Shown: positions 11,861 to 24,600 of the stretch, piece by piece
Position numbering within the stretch: the stretch's first letter is position 1
Layout of the letters: every line of letters starts with the position of its first letter
Origin: Thinopyrum elongatum
Lineage: Eukaryota; Streptophyta; Magnoliopsida; Poales; Poaceae
Reading direction: 5' to 3'
Assembly: GCA_011799875.1 (NCBI GenBank)
Contig: CM022302.1
Coordinates: 299,099,048 to 299,163,047 of the forward strand
DNA length: 64,000 nucleotides
Notes under the pieces: generated by a model
Databases searched by the model: none
Seen by the model: only the letters and a program-made list of their open reading frames with translations
Told to the model about the DNA's origin: nothing
Program-made: the position numbers and the translations under genes

Positions 11861-12158
11861 ATCGAAGCTAAATCTGGCGGATCTCTGGTAGGGGGTCTCG
11901 ATTTGGTTATTTTTGCTAGGCGGTAACAAGGACACAAGGGACACGAGGTTTACCCTGGTTCAAAGCCCCTCAAGGAGGTAAAACACTACGTCCTGCTTTG
12001 TGTTGTATTGATTGTGGATGGGGTACAAAGTACATGTGATCTACCACAAGATCGGATGTGAATGAATCTACCCTCTACGGCCCTGGCACCTCAGTTTATA
12101 TAGATATTAGGGATACCTAGGGTCTACACCTGGTCGGCAATATCTAAAGGGTAAACTT
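11861..12158 (-). mobile_element. Gypsy 5' LTR end, truncated by a CACTA insertion
   Basis: Read on the + strand, 'ggcggatctctggtaggggg' and 'aaggacacaagggacacgag' are the reversed 3' portion of the LTR class also seen at 1-321. It stops at 12158, where a CACTA terminus starts, and the rest of the LTR was not recognised to the right. Confidence 0.6.
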
Positions 12159-12797
12159 CACTACAAAATAAAAACACTTCCGTGATGATACGTGTTTGTC
12201 ACAGTAGGTCACGTTTTCTGTCATGCATGTACATCCATGACGATTTTATGACAGAATCAAGATAGTCATACATGTGCTGTCATAGAAGTATTCCATGACA
12301 ATACTCAAATTATCATCATGGAAGTGTTCACTTCCATGATGATAAGTGACGAAGTCATGGAAGTGCTTTCGTCAAGGGTAACCAACTCGTGGCATCCACC
12401 GTAACGGGTCACCGTTAAGCTATTGGGTCCAGTTTTGGATCCGATAACCCGTTAACAGCAACGACCAATGGCAATTTTCCATGTGTAAAATTCTCATTGG
12501 CCGAAGGAAACATGTGTCGGCTCCACGTCCAATGGAGGAGACGTGCCTATGATACGTCGACACGTGGCAGGGCCCAATAGAGGCCCATATAGATTAAAAA
12601 GGCCAGCCCAATCAAAGACCCATATGATTTACTCAGGTACTAGTGGGCTGGCCCACCAACAGCCTGCTTAAACATGGCCCACAGCCAGATCTACCCCGTT
12701 AATTGTTCATCGAGTCTTTGGGTCCAATCATGGCCCAGTGAAATTTCGGCCTGTTAGAGGCCCAATGTAGGCATGGGCCCATTTTAGCTCGGTGTGT
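12159..12797 (-). mobile_element. CACTA element, left terminus and subterminal region
   Basis: It starts CACTACAAAATAAAAACACT and continues with alternating 'cttccatgatgat', 'gtcatgg' and 'tcatggaag' motifs. These short motifs in both orientations are the transposase-binding subterminal region of a well-known Triticeae CACTA family. GGCCCA/TGGGCC-type motifs then follow. The three bases before it (CTT, 12156-12158) would be the target duplication. The element continues at 27444 after the Sirevirus; its far end was not found. Strand is given as that of the associated gene. Confidence 0.75.
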
Positions 12798-12802
12798 CTT
12801 TC

Positions 12803-14297
12803 TGTAAGTGCATCTAGTGCCCCTTAGTGATTTTGGTGTATTGAAGACTTATAGGTTAAGGGACTAATGCGTTTGTGAGTGTACACAGGTTCTATAAGTC
12901 TATGAGGAGTTTGATATTTACGATGAAAGTCGACCCCTAAAAATGAATGTCTTCAACTGAAGACTTTGGTTTTCTTGAAGACTTTGAAAGTGAAGAAATT
13001 GGTGCGATCTTGAAGACTTGATATTCATGCGAGGATTATGAAGCGTGAAGACTTTTGTTTTTGTAGTTTCATTTTCTTCTTCTTGAGTCATAGGAAACAC
13101 CGTACTGTTAAGGGGGGTCGAGGCAAAACTAAGGAAAAGTTTCCAAGTGATGCTCAACTCAAAATCCTACACCTACCCAATCCTTTCGAGTGAAGCCATT
13201 GGAAATCTCATACAGTTCAGTCAATTTCTTCAGTAACAGAGACGAAGTTCTTCTGTTCTCTGAGAAGTTTGTTCTGACTAAGGAGTTAGGAATTCGCCAG
13301 TGCGGATTGCCTACAAGTGAGGAACATGATAGCCCTGAGGAATTTGATACACAAATTTCCGACCGTTGCTGTGCTACACGCCAGCTGTCCAAATATCCTT
13401 CCCACCTAACGGTCATATCATTGAAGGGCATTTATGTCTTATCATGTCGGACTGCTCCCTAGGCTATAAATAGCCGCCCCCTACAACCACTAGCTGGTTG
13501 GCAGCTCCGAGAGATAGATTGACACTTGTCATTTAGAGCATCCCATCCTCCGAGGACTTTGAGCGAAAATCATCAAGTGAGGAAAAACCCAAACACCTAC
13601 AAACCCAAAGTGATTGAGCATCACTGAAGAAATTGTTCCTGTGTGGAACCGATGCTTGTTACCTTTGAGGACTGTGCATCCTCCAGACGGTTAGGCGTCA
13701 TGGTCTAGAGCATCCAAGAGGAAATTGTGGATCGCCGAGTGACCGAGTCTGTGAAGGTTTGGAAGTCACCTGAAGACTTACCACGAGTGATTGGGCGAGG
13801 TCTGTGTGACCTTAGCTCAAGGAGAATACGGTGAGGACTGTGTGTCTGGGACTGTGTGTCCTCAGGTTTAAATACCTAGCCGCTCCAACCAGACGTACAA
13901 CTGTCACAACAGTTGGAACTGGTCTACCAAATCATTGTCTTCACCGAGCTACTGGTTCTATTTCCTAAACTCTTTCATTTCCTCATTCATGTGTTGATTT
14001 ACTTGATCGTTTCTGTGTGAAGACTTTGACTGAAGACTTTCTCAATTTCCTCAATCCTATTTCTTCAGTCCTTTAGTCTTCAGCCTGCTTATCCTGTGTT
14101 TCACGCTACCTGTACTCTGTGCCTATTTCATTTCATCATGATGACTGTACTTATGCCATGTTATGTTTGCATCTGAGTACTTATTCCGCTGCTAAGTAGT
14201 TCGCTGCTTAGGAATTTCCTCACCTTGAAATTCCTCAGTGACGAATTTGTAAAAATCGCCTATTCACCCCCCCTCTAGTCAATATAACGCACTTTCA
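12803..14297 (+). repeat. Sirevirus 5' LTR
   Basis: It runs from TGTAAGTG to ACTTTCA (1495 bp). A TATA box, CTATAAATAG, sits at 13464-13473 and is the likely start region of genomic RNA. A direct copy lies at 25949-27438. Differences from that copy include a 14-bp segment near 14025 missing from the 3' LTR and a short AAACCC insertion in the 3' LTR near 26735. Confidence 0.92.
13464..13473 (+). promoter_or_regulatory. LTR TATA box
   Basis: CTATAAATAG precedes a C-rich stretch (CCGCCCCCTAC) inside the 5' LTR. The same sequence is at 26610-26619 in the 3' LTR. This is the expected promoter of the element's genomic transcript. Confidence 0.7.
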
Positions 14298-14299
14298 AT

Positions 14300-14311
14300 T
14301 GGTATCAGAGC
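14300..14311 (+). promoter_or_regulatory. Primer-binding site (initiator tRNA-Met)
   Basis: TGGTATCAGAGC lies two bases after the end of the 5' LTR. It is complementary to the 3' end of initiator methionine tRNA, the standard primer of Copia elements. Confidence 0.9.
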
Positions 14312-14364
14312 AAGGTACTCCCTTGTTCTGTGTGATTTTGGTTTAACCACCTGGAGTTTTAGTT

Positions 14365-16935
14365 ATGTCGACTGCAGGCATGATCAAGGTCTCGGCTGGG
14401 TGTCCTACCTTTGATGGGACGGACTACCCCTACTGGAAGAATAAGATGCGCATGCATCTTGAGGCAATTGACAACGATCTCTGGTACATTGTGGAAAATG
14501 GCGTTCCCTCTGTCACTCCTTCCATGAATGCTGCTGATGTGAAGAGATTCAAGCAACTCGACTCTCAAGCGAAGAATATCATATGTGGCCATCTGAGCAA
14601 AGGACGGTACAGCAGAGTGAGTGCTTTGGAGTCTGCAAAGCTTATCTGTGACAGGCTGTCCAAGGTCAATGAAGGAATCTCAACTCAACGTGATTCTCGA
14701 GTTGACGTTCTTCGCAATCTCTTCAACCGCTTCAAAAGACTCGACAATGAGAATGTCCAGCAAACCTTTGATCGCCTCACTGACATTTCAAATGAGCTTC
14801 AAGCACTGGGTGCCTTTGACATCACCGACCATGAGGTGGTGAAGAAATTGCTAAGGTCACTTGATTCTTCATTCGATACACTGGCACTGATGATTCAAGA
14901 ACGTGGAGACTATAAGTCACTTGATCCTGCTGATATCCTCGAGAGGCTGAATACTCATGAGTTCCAACTTGCTGAGAAGAGAGATCTCTACGGACCGAGC
15001 TATGGCAGATCTCGTGCACTGAAGGCCAAGGCAGTCTCTGAATCTGAAGATGAAGATTCTGGTAGCAGCCTTGGTGATCATGAAGAACTGAGTCAGGAGC
15101 TAGCAATGCTCGTGAGGAAATTCCAGAAGTTCTCTAGACGTGGCCGATTTGGAAAATCCTCAAGAGGTGATGACATGAAATCTGATTCCTCATCCCGTGA
15201 TTACAAGAAGAGAACTTGCCACAAATGCAAGAAACCTGGTCACTACATAACTGATTGTCCTCAGTGGGAGAAGGAATCAAAGAAGAAGAAATACAAGGAT
15301 GATAGTTCAGATGACTCTAAGAAGAAGAAGAAATCTTCAAAGTCCTCATCGTCAAAATCTTCAAAGTCTTCATCTCACAAGAAGAGCAGCTCCAAGAAAG
15401 CTCGGGCATTCATTGGCAAGGAAATGGACTCTGAAGCTGAATCTCAGGAACATGAGGAAGAGGAGGCATCTGAGGAGTCAGACTCTGGTGTGGCAAGCCT
15501 AGCCCTCGCTACTGTTTACGTCAGCAAGTCCATCTTCAACACTGAGGAAAATGGCTTCCCCAACGCTGCTGATGACGGCAATGATGACTATGCTCCCACC
15601 TATTGCTTCATGGCAAAAGGTGCCAAGGTATTCAAATATCCCTCCTCTGAATCAAGTGAGGATGAATCTGATGATAACCTCAAATCCAGCTATTCTAAAC
15701 TTGCTAATATTGCTGTTAAACAACAAAAGGCTTTGGAAAAGGTTCAAAATATGCTAGACAAAAGCGATGATCTGTTAGGTAAGGAAATGGATCGAACTCA
15801 AACACTGACTGATAATCTTCAGCAGCTACAGTCTAAGTTTGACAACCTTCAAAGTTGTCATGAAACTCTCTTAGCCGATCATGAGAAGCTTTCTTATGAA
15901 TTTCTTCAAAGAAAGCAAGATCTTGAGAAGCTAAGGGTGAGTCATGAAGATCTTCAGAAGGAAAATGATTCATTGCTTGCTCAACAGATCAGTTCCGCTC
16001 AGGAAGAATTTATTCCACCATGCTTGAAATGCATTGAACGTGAAACTGCTAATTCTTTACCTGAATGTTCAAATGCTTCTATTGCTGTAAATTCTTCAAC
16101 TATCTCTGTGGTCACAAATTCCTCATCTGAGGATACCACTAGTATCACTGACGAAAATGCAGGGTTGAAGGAATTGTATGTGACAGGCATGTACAAAAGC
16201 CTCAAAGGGCATCAGACTCTTTGTGATGTGCTCAAAAAGCAGATCTTGAACAGGAACCCTAGGAAAGAGGGTATTGCCTTTGAGAGGAAACTCAATGCTG
16301 ATGGAACCTACTGGAAACCTGAGCAGTATCCCAAAACCTCATGGGTTGCTGCGAAGGGACCTCCCGTGGATCCATCCACCTTATCTGGCTTTACTTGTGA
16401 ATCCTCATATTCATCTGATGAGTCATTTGACTCCAACTATAAACTATTCAAAAATCAGAATGGTGAAGTATTTGCTAGATATGTTGGAACTAACTGCAGG
16501 AATGGTCCCCCTATGAATAAAATCTGGGTTCCCAAAAGGTGCCTTGAAAGTCTTCAGGTGAATGTCCTTATGACTCCACCTGTGAAGAATAAGAACCCCA
16601 GATCAAATTCTTCATATGGACCAAAGTCTTCATATGGATCCAAGTCCTCTTATGGATCAAATTCCTCACATGGATCCATGTCCTCATATGATCATCATGC
16701 TAATGCTTCTGTTTCGCAGGGAAAATCTAAGAGTTTTGATTATGTGCATTATTCTTCAAATCATTATGTTCATAAGTCCTCGAAGAATTTCTCTGCTTAC
16801 TCATATGCCTATACTAATCCCTCTCCTGTGAAACGAAGCGCTTTGGCTTCAATGCCACCTTTCTCTTATGGAGCTCGCATAATGATGAACTCTTTGCCAC
16901 CCCTCCAGATGTGGGTGGTGAAGAAAAAGAACTAA
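14365..16935 (+). CDS. gag: Sirevirus Gag (nucleocapsid/capsid)
   Basis: This is an intact 856-residue frame starting 54 bases after the primer-binding site. It forms the particle that packages element RNA. Residues ~5-60 look like the DUF4219-type N-terminus (FDGTDYPYWKNKM), and residues ~75-215 like the UBN2-type Copia Gag. A CCHC zinc knuckle (CHKCKKPGHYITDC) is at residues 285-298. Next come a Lys/Ser-rich stretch, an acidic region and a predicted coiled coil at about 430-550. The C-terminus has repeats built on SSYGS near residue 750. Ordinary Copia Gag is much shorter; this length fits Sireviruses. The downstream pol is in another frame, so translation of pol would need a frameshift, splicing or re-initiation. 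Confidence 0.9.
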   Translation: MSTAGMIKVSAGCPTFDGTDYPYWKNKMRMHLEAIDNDLWYIVENGVPSVTPSMNAADVKRFKQLDSQAKNIICGHLSKGRYSRVSALESAKLICDRLSKVNEGISTQRDSRVDVLRNLFNRFKRLDNENVQQTFDRLTDISNELQALGAFDITDHEVVKKLLRSLDSSFDTLALMIQERGDYKSLDPADILERLNTHEFQLAEKRDLYGPSYGRSRALKAKAVSESEDEDSGSSLGDHEELSQELAMLVRKFQKFSRRGRFGKSSRGDDMKSDSSSRDYKKRTCHKCKKPGHYITDCPQWEKESKKKKYKDDSSDDSKKKKKSSKSSSSKSSKSSSHKKSSSKKARAFIGKEMDSEAESQEHEEEEASEESDSGVASLALATVYVSKSIFNTEENGFPNAADDGNDDYAPTYCFMAKGAKVFKYPSSESSEDESDDNLKSSYSKLANIAVKQQKALEKVQNMLDKSDDLLGKEMDRTQTLTDNLQQLQSKFDNLQSCHETLLADHEKLSYEFLQRKQDLEKLRVSHEDLQKENDSLLAQQISSAQEEFIPPCLKCIERETANSLPECSNASIAVNSSTISVVTNSSSEDTTSITDENAGLKELYVTGMYKSLKGHQTLCDVLKKQILNRNPRKEGIAFERKLNADGTYWKPEQYPKTSWVAAKGPPVDPSTLSGFTCESSYSSDESFDSNYKLFKNQNGEVFARYVGTNCRNGPPMNKIWVPKRCLESLQVNVLMTPPVKNKNPRSNSSYGPKSSYGSKSSYGSNSSHGSMSSYDHHANASVSQGKSKSFDYVHYSSNHYVHKSSKNFSAYSYAYTNPSPVKRSALASMPPFSYGARIMMNSLPPLQMWVVKKKN

Positions 16936-17171
16936 CCTCTTATGCAGGGTCAGGTCTCCAGACGAACTAAATCGTCTGAAAAAATTTCTGGAGACCTGAA
17001 ATGCTTGAAAGGACGCAAGCTAATCATGAAGAAATGAATCATTCATTTCTCACGTCCTTATACTGCTATATATACATATGTTGCATTAACTGATGAACTT
17101 CTGTCTGATGAAATTGATGTCATATTCTTCACTCTGAAGATATGTGTTCGTAAGATGCACTAATTCATCTG

Positions 17172-20100
17172 CAAGATGACTTACCCAAAGCTACTGAGTG
17201 GGTCCTCGATAGTGGATGTACTAATCACATGACTGGTGACAAGAGCTTACTGATGAACACTCCTTTATCTCCATCACATTTGAAGCATATCACCTACGCA
17301 GACAAAGGCAAAAGCAAGGTATTGGGTCTAGGTAGGGTTGCAATCTCAAAGGATCGACACATGGACAAAGTCATGCTTGTCGAGTCCCTCGGATTCAACC
17401 TCATGTCTGTCTCAATGCTTTGTGATCTTGATATGGTTGTTGTCTTTGGCAAATATCGCTGCTTAGTGCTCATGGAATCTGACAATTCCAAAGTCTTCGA
17501 AGGCTTTAGGAGAGGAGACTTGTATATTGTTGATTTCTCTGCAGGACCACAGCCTGCCACTTGTCTACTTGCGAAAGCTTCAGAAGGCTGGCTATGGCAT
17601 CAACGACTGGGTCATGCTGGCATGAGGAACTTACACACGCTCGTGAAGAAGAAGCACGTCATTGGCATTGAGGGTGTCAAATTCCTCAAAGATCATCTTT
17701 GTGGGGCTTGTGATGCTGGAAAGATGACCAGAGCCAAGCACCCCTCGAAGACTATCATGACTACCTCTCGTCCTTTTGAATTACTTCATATGGATCTCTT
17801 TGGTTCTAGTCATTATGCCACACTAACAAATGCAGCATCTCTATATGGCTTTGTCATTGTTGATGATTAATCTCGTTACACATGGGTGCATGTCATTACT
17901 TACAAAACTGAAGTGCAGGAAGTCTTCAGGCGATTTTCTTCGAGGGCTTCGACGAATTTCGGTGTGAAGATCAAGCATATACATAGTGACAATGGGACTG
18001 AGTTCAAGAATACTGGTCTTGATGACTATCTTGATGAACTCGGTATTACTCATGAGTTATCTGCCCCATACACTCCTCAGTAGAATGGCGTCGTGGAGCG
18101 CAAGAACAGGACTCTTGTTGAGATGGCTCGCACTATGCTTGATGAATACAAGACACCTCATCACTTTTGGCCTGAAGCAATTGATACTACATGCCACATT
18201 ATCAACAGGGTATATCTTCACAAATTCTTCAAGAAGACCTCATATGAACTCCTCACTGACAAGAAACCCAATGTGAGTTATTTCAAAGTCTTCGATGCTA
18301 AATGTTGGATTAGAGATCCCCATCACATTTCTAAATTTGCACCGAAAGCACATGAAGGTTTTATGCTTGGTTACGAAAAGGACTCGCACACCTACAGGGT
18401 CTTCAACGCCTATCACAACAAGGTTGTTGAAACTGTAGAAGTGCGGTTCGATGAAACTAATGGCTCACAAAGAGAGCACCTACCTCCTGTGCTAGATGAA
18501 GTGTCTCCTGAGGAATCCATCAAGCTAAAGGCTACTGAGGATGTTATTCCTACCGAAGAATCTACTGAAGAAGTCATTCCAGATCATGAAGAAAATCATG
18601 CTGGTGCATCTGATGAAAATGGCTCTGAAGAAAATGCTGAGCCAAATCAAAGTCATCAACCTGCTCATCCTCGCGTTGCAAATGAAGTACAGATTGAGAG
18701 AATCATCAACGACATCAACGCACCAGGTCCTCTCACTCGCTCAAAAGCTTCACATTTGTCTAACTTTTGTGGGCATTTTGCTTTCGTCTCTATCACAGAG
18801 CCCACCAAAGTAGATGAGGCATTTCTGGAGCCTGAATGGATTCAAGCGATGCAAGAGGAATTACATCAATTCGAGCTAAACAATGTGTGGGAGCTTCTCA
18901 AGTGACCAGACCCTCGCAAGCACAATATCATCGGCACCGAATGGATCTACCGCAACAAACAAGATGAAAATGGCCTAGTAGTGAGGAACAAGGCTCATCT
19001 TGTAGCTCAAGGCTACACACAGGTTGAAGGAATTGATTTCGATGAAAATTTTGCACCTGTTGCTAGACTTGAGGCTATTCGCATATTGCTTGCCTATGCT
19101 AACCATCATAATATCATCTTATATCAAATGGATGTGAAAAGTTCATTCCTCAATGGTAAGCTTGAGGAAGAAGTATATGTTGCTAAACCCCCAGGTTTTG
19201 AAGATCCTAAGCATCCTGATCAAGTCTTCAGACTCAATAAGGCCCTCTATGGCCTCAAGCAGGCCCCTCAGGCGTGGTATGATACTCTGAAGGAATTCCT
19301 CATGAAGAAAGGCTTCAAACCCCGTTCACTCGACCCAACTCTTTTCACCAGAACATATGATGATGAATTATTCATGTGCCAAATATATGTTGATGATATT
19401 ATCTTTGGTTGTACTAACCAACGTTATACTGACGAATTTGCTTATATGATGAGTGAGGAATATCAAATGTCCATGATGGGAGAATTGAAATTCTTCTTAG
19501 GTCTTCAAATTCGTCAACAACGCAATGGCATCTTCATTTCTCAAGAGAAATACCTCAAGGACGTTCTGAGGAAATTCGGTATGCAAGATTGCAAAGGCGT
19601 CAAAATCCCTATGCCCACAAATGGCCATCTATGCACCAATGAAAATGGTATAGACTTTGATCAAAAGGTATACCGCTCCATGATTGGCTCTTTACTGTAT
19701 CTATGTGCATCTAGGCCAGATATTATGCTTAGTGTTTGCATGTGTGCCCGTTTTCAAGCTACACCGAAGGAATCACACCATAAGGCTGTGAAACATATTC
19801 TTCGATATCTAGCTCACACTCCAACACTTGGATTATGGTATCCCAAGGGCTCGGCTTTTGATCTCATTGGATATTCTGACTCTGACTATGCTGGTGATCG
19901 TGTGGATCACAAGTCAACATCAGGCACATGCCATTTCCTTGGACGATCTCTAGTATGTTGGTCCTCAAAGAAGCAGAACTGCGTATTACTCTCTACTGCT
20001 GAAGCTGAGTACATTGCTGCTGGTTCTTGCTGTGCTCAACTGCTGTGGATGAAGCAAACCCTCAAGGACTGCGGCATCAATGTGAAGAATGTGCCACTCT

Positions 20101-20339
20101 TCTGTGACAATGAGAGTGCCATCAAGATTGCTCATAACCCAGTTCAACACTCAAAGACAAAGCACATCCAGATTCGTCATCATTTTCTTTGAGATCATGT
20201 GTTGAAGGGCGACATCTCAATCGAGCACGTGAAGACTGAAGAACAACTAGCCGATATCTTCACAAAGCCCTTGGATGAGAAGAGATTTAGCAAGTTGCGG
20301 TGTGAGCTAAATATCTTAGAATCTTTGAATGTCCTTTGA
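17172..20339 (+). pseudogene. pol: Sirevirus Pol with four in-frame stops
   Basis: One frame carries the whole Copia Pol. The protease active site is VLDSGCTNHM (DSG at 17208-17216). The pre-integrase zinc motif starts WHQRLGHAG and ends CGACDAGK. The integrase core has its acidic residues in HMDLFG, HSDNGTEF and VVERKN. Reverse transcriptase carries YVDDIIFG near 19390, and RNase H carries [10 protein letters not shown]. The frame ends at 20337-20339. Stops interrupt it at 17868 (TAA), 18081 (TAG), 18903 (TGA) and 20190 (TGA), with no frameshift. Three of the four could come from single C-to-T changes at cytosines typically methylated in silenced elements. It lies one frame away from gag, separated by about 240 bases. 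Confidence 0.9.
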
Positions 20340-21043
20340 AAAGGACACACATCCTAACACTTATGCAAATTGATGACTTAGATGCGCAACACACGAAGAA
20401 ATGTTTTTCTTCAATCAATGAAGACTAACCCTCTAAGTGTGAAGAAATTAACGAAGAATTTGATTCTCAGAGCCCTACGACAATTGTACGTGGCGTCTGA
20501 AATCATCATTCTTATACGGTGGGTCACGCCACCACAAAAAGTTGAAAATCTTCAAAAATTGAGTTTTTCTTCATTTTGCAAATTCTTCAACTTTGCAAAG
20601 TCTTCACTCTTTCCGACTGTGCTCTTCATTGACTATATACATATATGAGTTTTTCATGTCCTCTACAGCATTCACTTATTGCTAATTCTTCAAAGTTGAT
20701 TTTCTTCTAAGTGAATGAGATCGGACCCTTTCCCCCTCTATGCTAAACTCAACCTAGTCTGTTCACAAATTCTTCATGTGCGTTCTATTTGGAACCCGTT
20801 CAAAGTCTTCACTGTGTCCTTGACAGCTGTAGAATTCGCGAACGAAAACATTAAAATATTCTTATCTGAATTTTCGGCTTTTGCCGCTCAAACCGTTCCA
20901 TATCTCTCGATAAGATTTATCTATTCACCCACGATCTAACACGATCTCCACTTCACAGTATGTGGGTGACACATGTCGTTAGGATGAGAAGGGTCAGGGG
21001 CATGTTCGTCCATTTTCTTCGGACGAGCGGTTTTTCACCTCGG
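20340..21043 (+). other. Sirevirus intergenic region between pol and ORF3
   Basis: No conserved coding segment is seen. It is rich in TTCTTCA/CTTCAA words shared with the rest of the element. It leads into a TATA-bearing GC-rich leader, so it probably includes upstream control sequence for the third ORF. Confidence 0.4.
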
Positions 21044-21644
21044 CTATAAAGACCCCTCGCCCTCCTCAGATCTCATTTACCCCGCTCGATCTTACTCCCT
21101 CGCTCGAGCTCTCAGACCTAGCACCGCCGCTACACTCCATCATCGCCGGTGAGGAAGAGCTTCACTGCCTCGACCTCGTCCCCGTCGTACTCACGCCGGC
21201 CTCGGAAATCTTCACTCCGCCGCCGCCGTAGCTGTTTTCCATCGCCAAGTTAGGGCGTGGAAGATCTGAACGGACGAGCTTCTCCACTGCTACCCTCAGT
21301 TCATCGTGTTCTTCGTCAAGGGTAAATAAAATCTATTTTTACTACCCTTGTTGATTCTAATGATTTCCACAATATCTTCAAAAGGTGTTTATTCTTCAAC
21401 TTTCATATTCTTAAACACCAACTTGCTTCTGTTCTTGATCTGTTTCTCTAAGCAATGTTTGTCTTCAAGATTCCTCAATTGTGTGGATTTTCAATCTATA
21501 CAACTCTGGAACCTATGTCAAAGAACGCTTAGTGAAATTCCTCAAGACACCCCTGGTCAAATTCCTCAAACTTGGTACTTTTGAAAAACTTCTGAGAACA
21601 CATATGACCTCTCCAAATTCTTCGCACCTATATTCTGTTCACAG
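21044..21644 (+). promoter_or_regulatory. Candidate internal promoter, GC-rich leader and leader intron of ORF3
   Basis: CTATAAA at 21044-21050 is followed by CT- and GC-rich sequence that looks like a plant 5' untranslated exon (about 21080-21321). A GTAAAT donor at 21322 and a CTGTTCACAG acceptor ending at 21644 enclose an AT-rich 323-bp intron. The ORF3 start codon is seven bases after the acceptor (21651). This layout is what a plant gene start looks like. It suggests the third ORF is expressed from its own promoter or by splicing. It is inferred from composition and signals only. Confidence 0.5.
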
Positions 21645-21650
21645 GTACAC

Positions 21651-24600
21651 ATGTCCGCTGCTGAATCTCTAGGTTCTCATCAACTTAACTCATTTGCAGC
21701 GTTCCTCGAAGAAAAGTTGCACACTTCCTCAGAAACATCCATTGTTCAAAATCCTCAAGTGAAGAAAATGGCTGATGGTAAAAGATCTCAGAAGGGAGGA
21801 AAGAGGTCAGAAACAAATACTGCTTTTGAGATCCCTGAAGACATCTATGATGAATATTGTACTCCTAATGAAGCAACTCATGGCAAGGAGAACAAAAATC
21901 AGCGCAAAGTGCGCATTCAAAAGATTGAGAGAAGATGGGCAAGAGAATGGAGAGAGTATCGATATGTGACTCCAAAGTACATGAAGAAATTCGCTGTTAA
22001 CCCTCCATGCCCAAGACCTCCATTGGCTCCAGGCCAAGAAGCTGATCCCACAAGCATCAGAAGAGGTGAGGAATTTCCTCAGGAGAGGGCTAAGTGTCAA
22101 GCCAAGCTGGCCAAAGTGGCTAAAGAGGCAGTGAAGAAATTCAACGAAGAGTCTGCTGCTGCCACTGCTGAGGCCTCTGCTAGCAAGCCTAAGAAGGCTA
22201 TGCCAAAGAAACCAGCTGTCAAGACAAGTTCCTCAGCTGCAATGCCCTCACGGCCAAGCTCCTCAAAGCCCTCACGGCCTGATCCTCAAGCAACTTCTTC
22301 AAAAGCAGCTCCAACTCCCTCAGTTGCAAAGTCCTCAGCTGCTCCTGCAAAGTCCTCAGCACCTGTGCATCTTGCCACGTGCCAAAGGACTACTGGAATC
22401 TCAATTGCTTCTGGAGCCTCTGTAGGTTCCTTAGCTCCACCTCAGTCTTCAACAGCTCTGACCTTGCTGAAGAAAAAGGCCACTGCTGGACGAGGCACAA
22501 GGCCAAGTCCTCACAAGAAGCAGGTCGCCTTTCAGGTTCTGTCAAGTGAAGACGAAGCTGATGATGAAGAATTAGCTGAGATCATCAGAGATCGACAACA
22601 GAGGGCCTCTAGTGCCAAAGGCAGTGCTGTGCCCCTCATGCTGGATCCAAAGAAGATCCTTGATTTCATCGATCTATGGCACAAGGATCCAAATACACCT
22701 TTGCCTGAATTAAACCTCACTCCTGGTCAAAGTCACATGTTGACGGCCTTCATTAATGAAGAGAAATGGAAATTTGAAAAGGCCGGGCAGGTGAAGATGG
22801 CTCAGTACAAGAAGGAGCGTTTTCTGAAGAACAATGTTGTGAAAATGTCTCCTGAAGAACTTGTGACTATGCAGGCTGAGATCAAAGCACTCAGTGATGA
22901 ATTTCACGCATACCGTGCAGATTGGCTAGGTGCCAAAGTCAGATTCGTCAGAATGGCAAAGGGATTCACTCCAAATGTTGCAGCTTCATCGCAACCCAAA
23001 TTTCCTCAGACTGACACATCTGCTCAGCCTATTGAAGAACATGCAAGCACAGCTGATGAAAATCAGACTGCTGAAGAAAATGAAAGCACTAGGGCTGATG
23101 AAGAAATTCCAGTCTCTGAAGAAAATGCTAGGGCAACCACCAATGTTGCGCCTGAAGAGCAAACCAGGCCAGTTGATACATCTGCTACTGCGCCTGAGGA
23201 ATCTGAACAAGCCAAGGCAACTGCATCAGTTATGCCTGAAGAAATTCAACCAATTTCATCTGCTCCTCCTGCAAAGTCATCACAAATGAAAGATGTCCTT
23301 CCTTCTGCATCAGAAGCGAAGAAGACCAAAGCCGCAGAGAAGGCTGCGATGAAGAAAAGGAAAGCATCTGCCTCCTCAGAGTCTTCAGCTCCCAAGAAAG
23401 TGAAGACTTTGACGAGCTCAACTGAAAACCCAATTGATGCTGTTCCAATATCAAGCATGCCATCAAAGGAGATTATTCCCTTTGGTGAGGAATATGCAAT
23501 TCCACGTGAATCTGATGAAGAAGATCCTTCTGCTGCTTTGACAGAGCAGTTGGATGAAGACATTGAAGTGGACAATATCACTCCAACTCCGTTGGTATCA
23601 TCGCCCATGCCTCAGTTCACAGCTGAAGAGGCAGGCGTTGAGGAAATTGATGATAAAGATGAGGATGTGGATATTGGGTCTACAACTCCTATTCTGAATG
23701 ATGACTTTTGGGAAAGTCATCACCCCAATTCACCTCTGACAACACCACTACATCAAGTTCCTCAGTCCCCTGTGCCAACTGAAGAAATTCATACGGGCTC
23801 TGATGGACCTCAATCTTCACTTTAATCTATTCCTGAAGAAGTTCCAGCCGCTAGTGCTGAAGAAATGGAGGCCAAGGCTGCTGCTGATACAGCTACTGAA
23901 ATTCCTCAGCCTGTGGCTCCAGTGGCTATACCTCAAGAGGCTATGAAGACTTCAACTATAAATCTTTAGCCCAAGCCACAGAACCCTCACTCCAAGAAGC
24001 AGAAGTTCAATGCTGAAGATTTCTTCAATGAGCACATATTCTTCACTGACTACAATCCGCATGACTCTGCTAAACTTTGTCGCAAGCGCTTCTGGACTGC
24101 CAGCCAGATGAACTTCTATTCCTCACTGTTGTTTGATAAGGACAAGATCTTTGATCATGAGCAAATTCCTCATGTGGATATGGAATCGCTACCCTGCTTC
24201 ACCCCAGTCCTCAGTGTTCTTCATGACGCTGGGTTACTCAACGTCTGCACCGACATCTGCGATTGGAATGAAGAACTCATTCTTCAATTCTACGCCACAC
24301 TGCACATCACTGGAAATGTTGAAGATGTGAATTCATGGGTGCTAGACTGGATGACTGAAAATACTCATTACAAAGCACCGGTCTCTGAATTGCTTTATGC
24401 CGTCCCAGTCAGTCCTCCCACTGAAGGTGCTAGGCTTCTCTATGTTGAACCTGAACTATCCGATCATCTGATGCAAGTGCTGATGAAGCCTTTGAAGCCA
24501 GGCCAAGCTCCAAGGACCAAATTCCTCGTCAAGGAATTGCTCTATGTGCCAAGGACAGTTTATCACATTTTGACCAAAACCCTCAGTCCAATCAAGGGCC

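Noticed and set aside
1..12158. Pairing the LTR end at 1-321 with 11861-12158 as one element
   Set aside because: The two are in opposite orientation and the interior contains unrelated elements, so they are separate insertions of the same LTR type.
13159..13462. 90-codon frames repeated at 26305-26608
   Set aside because: They are the two LTR copies of the Sirevirus.
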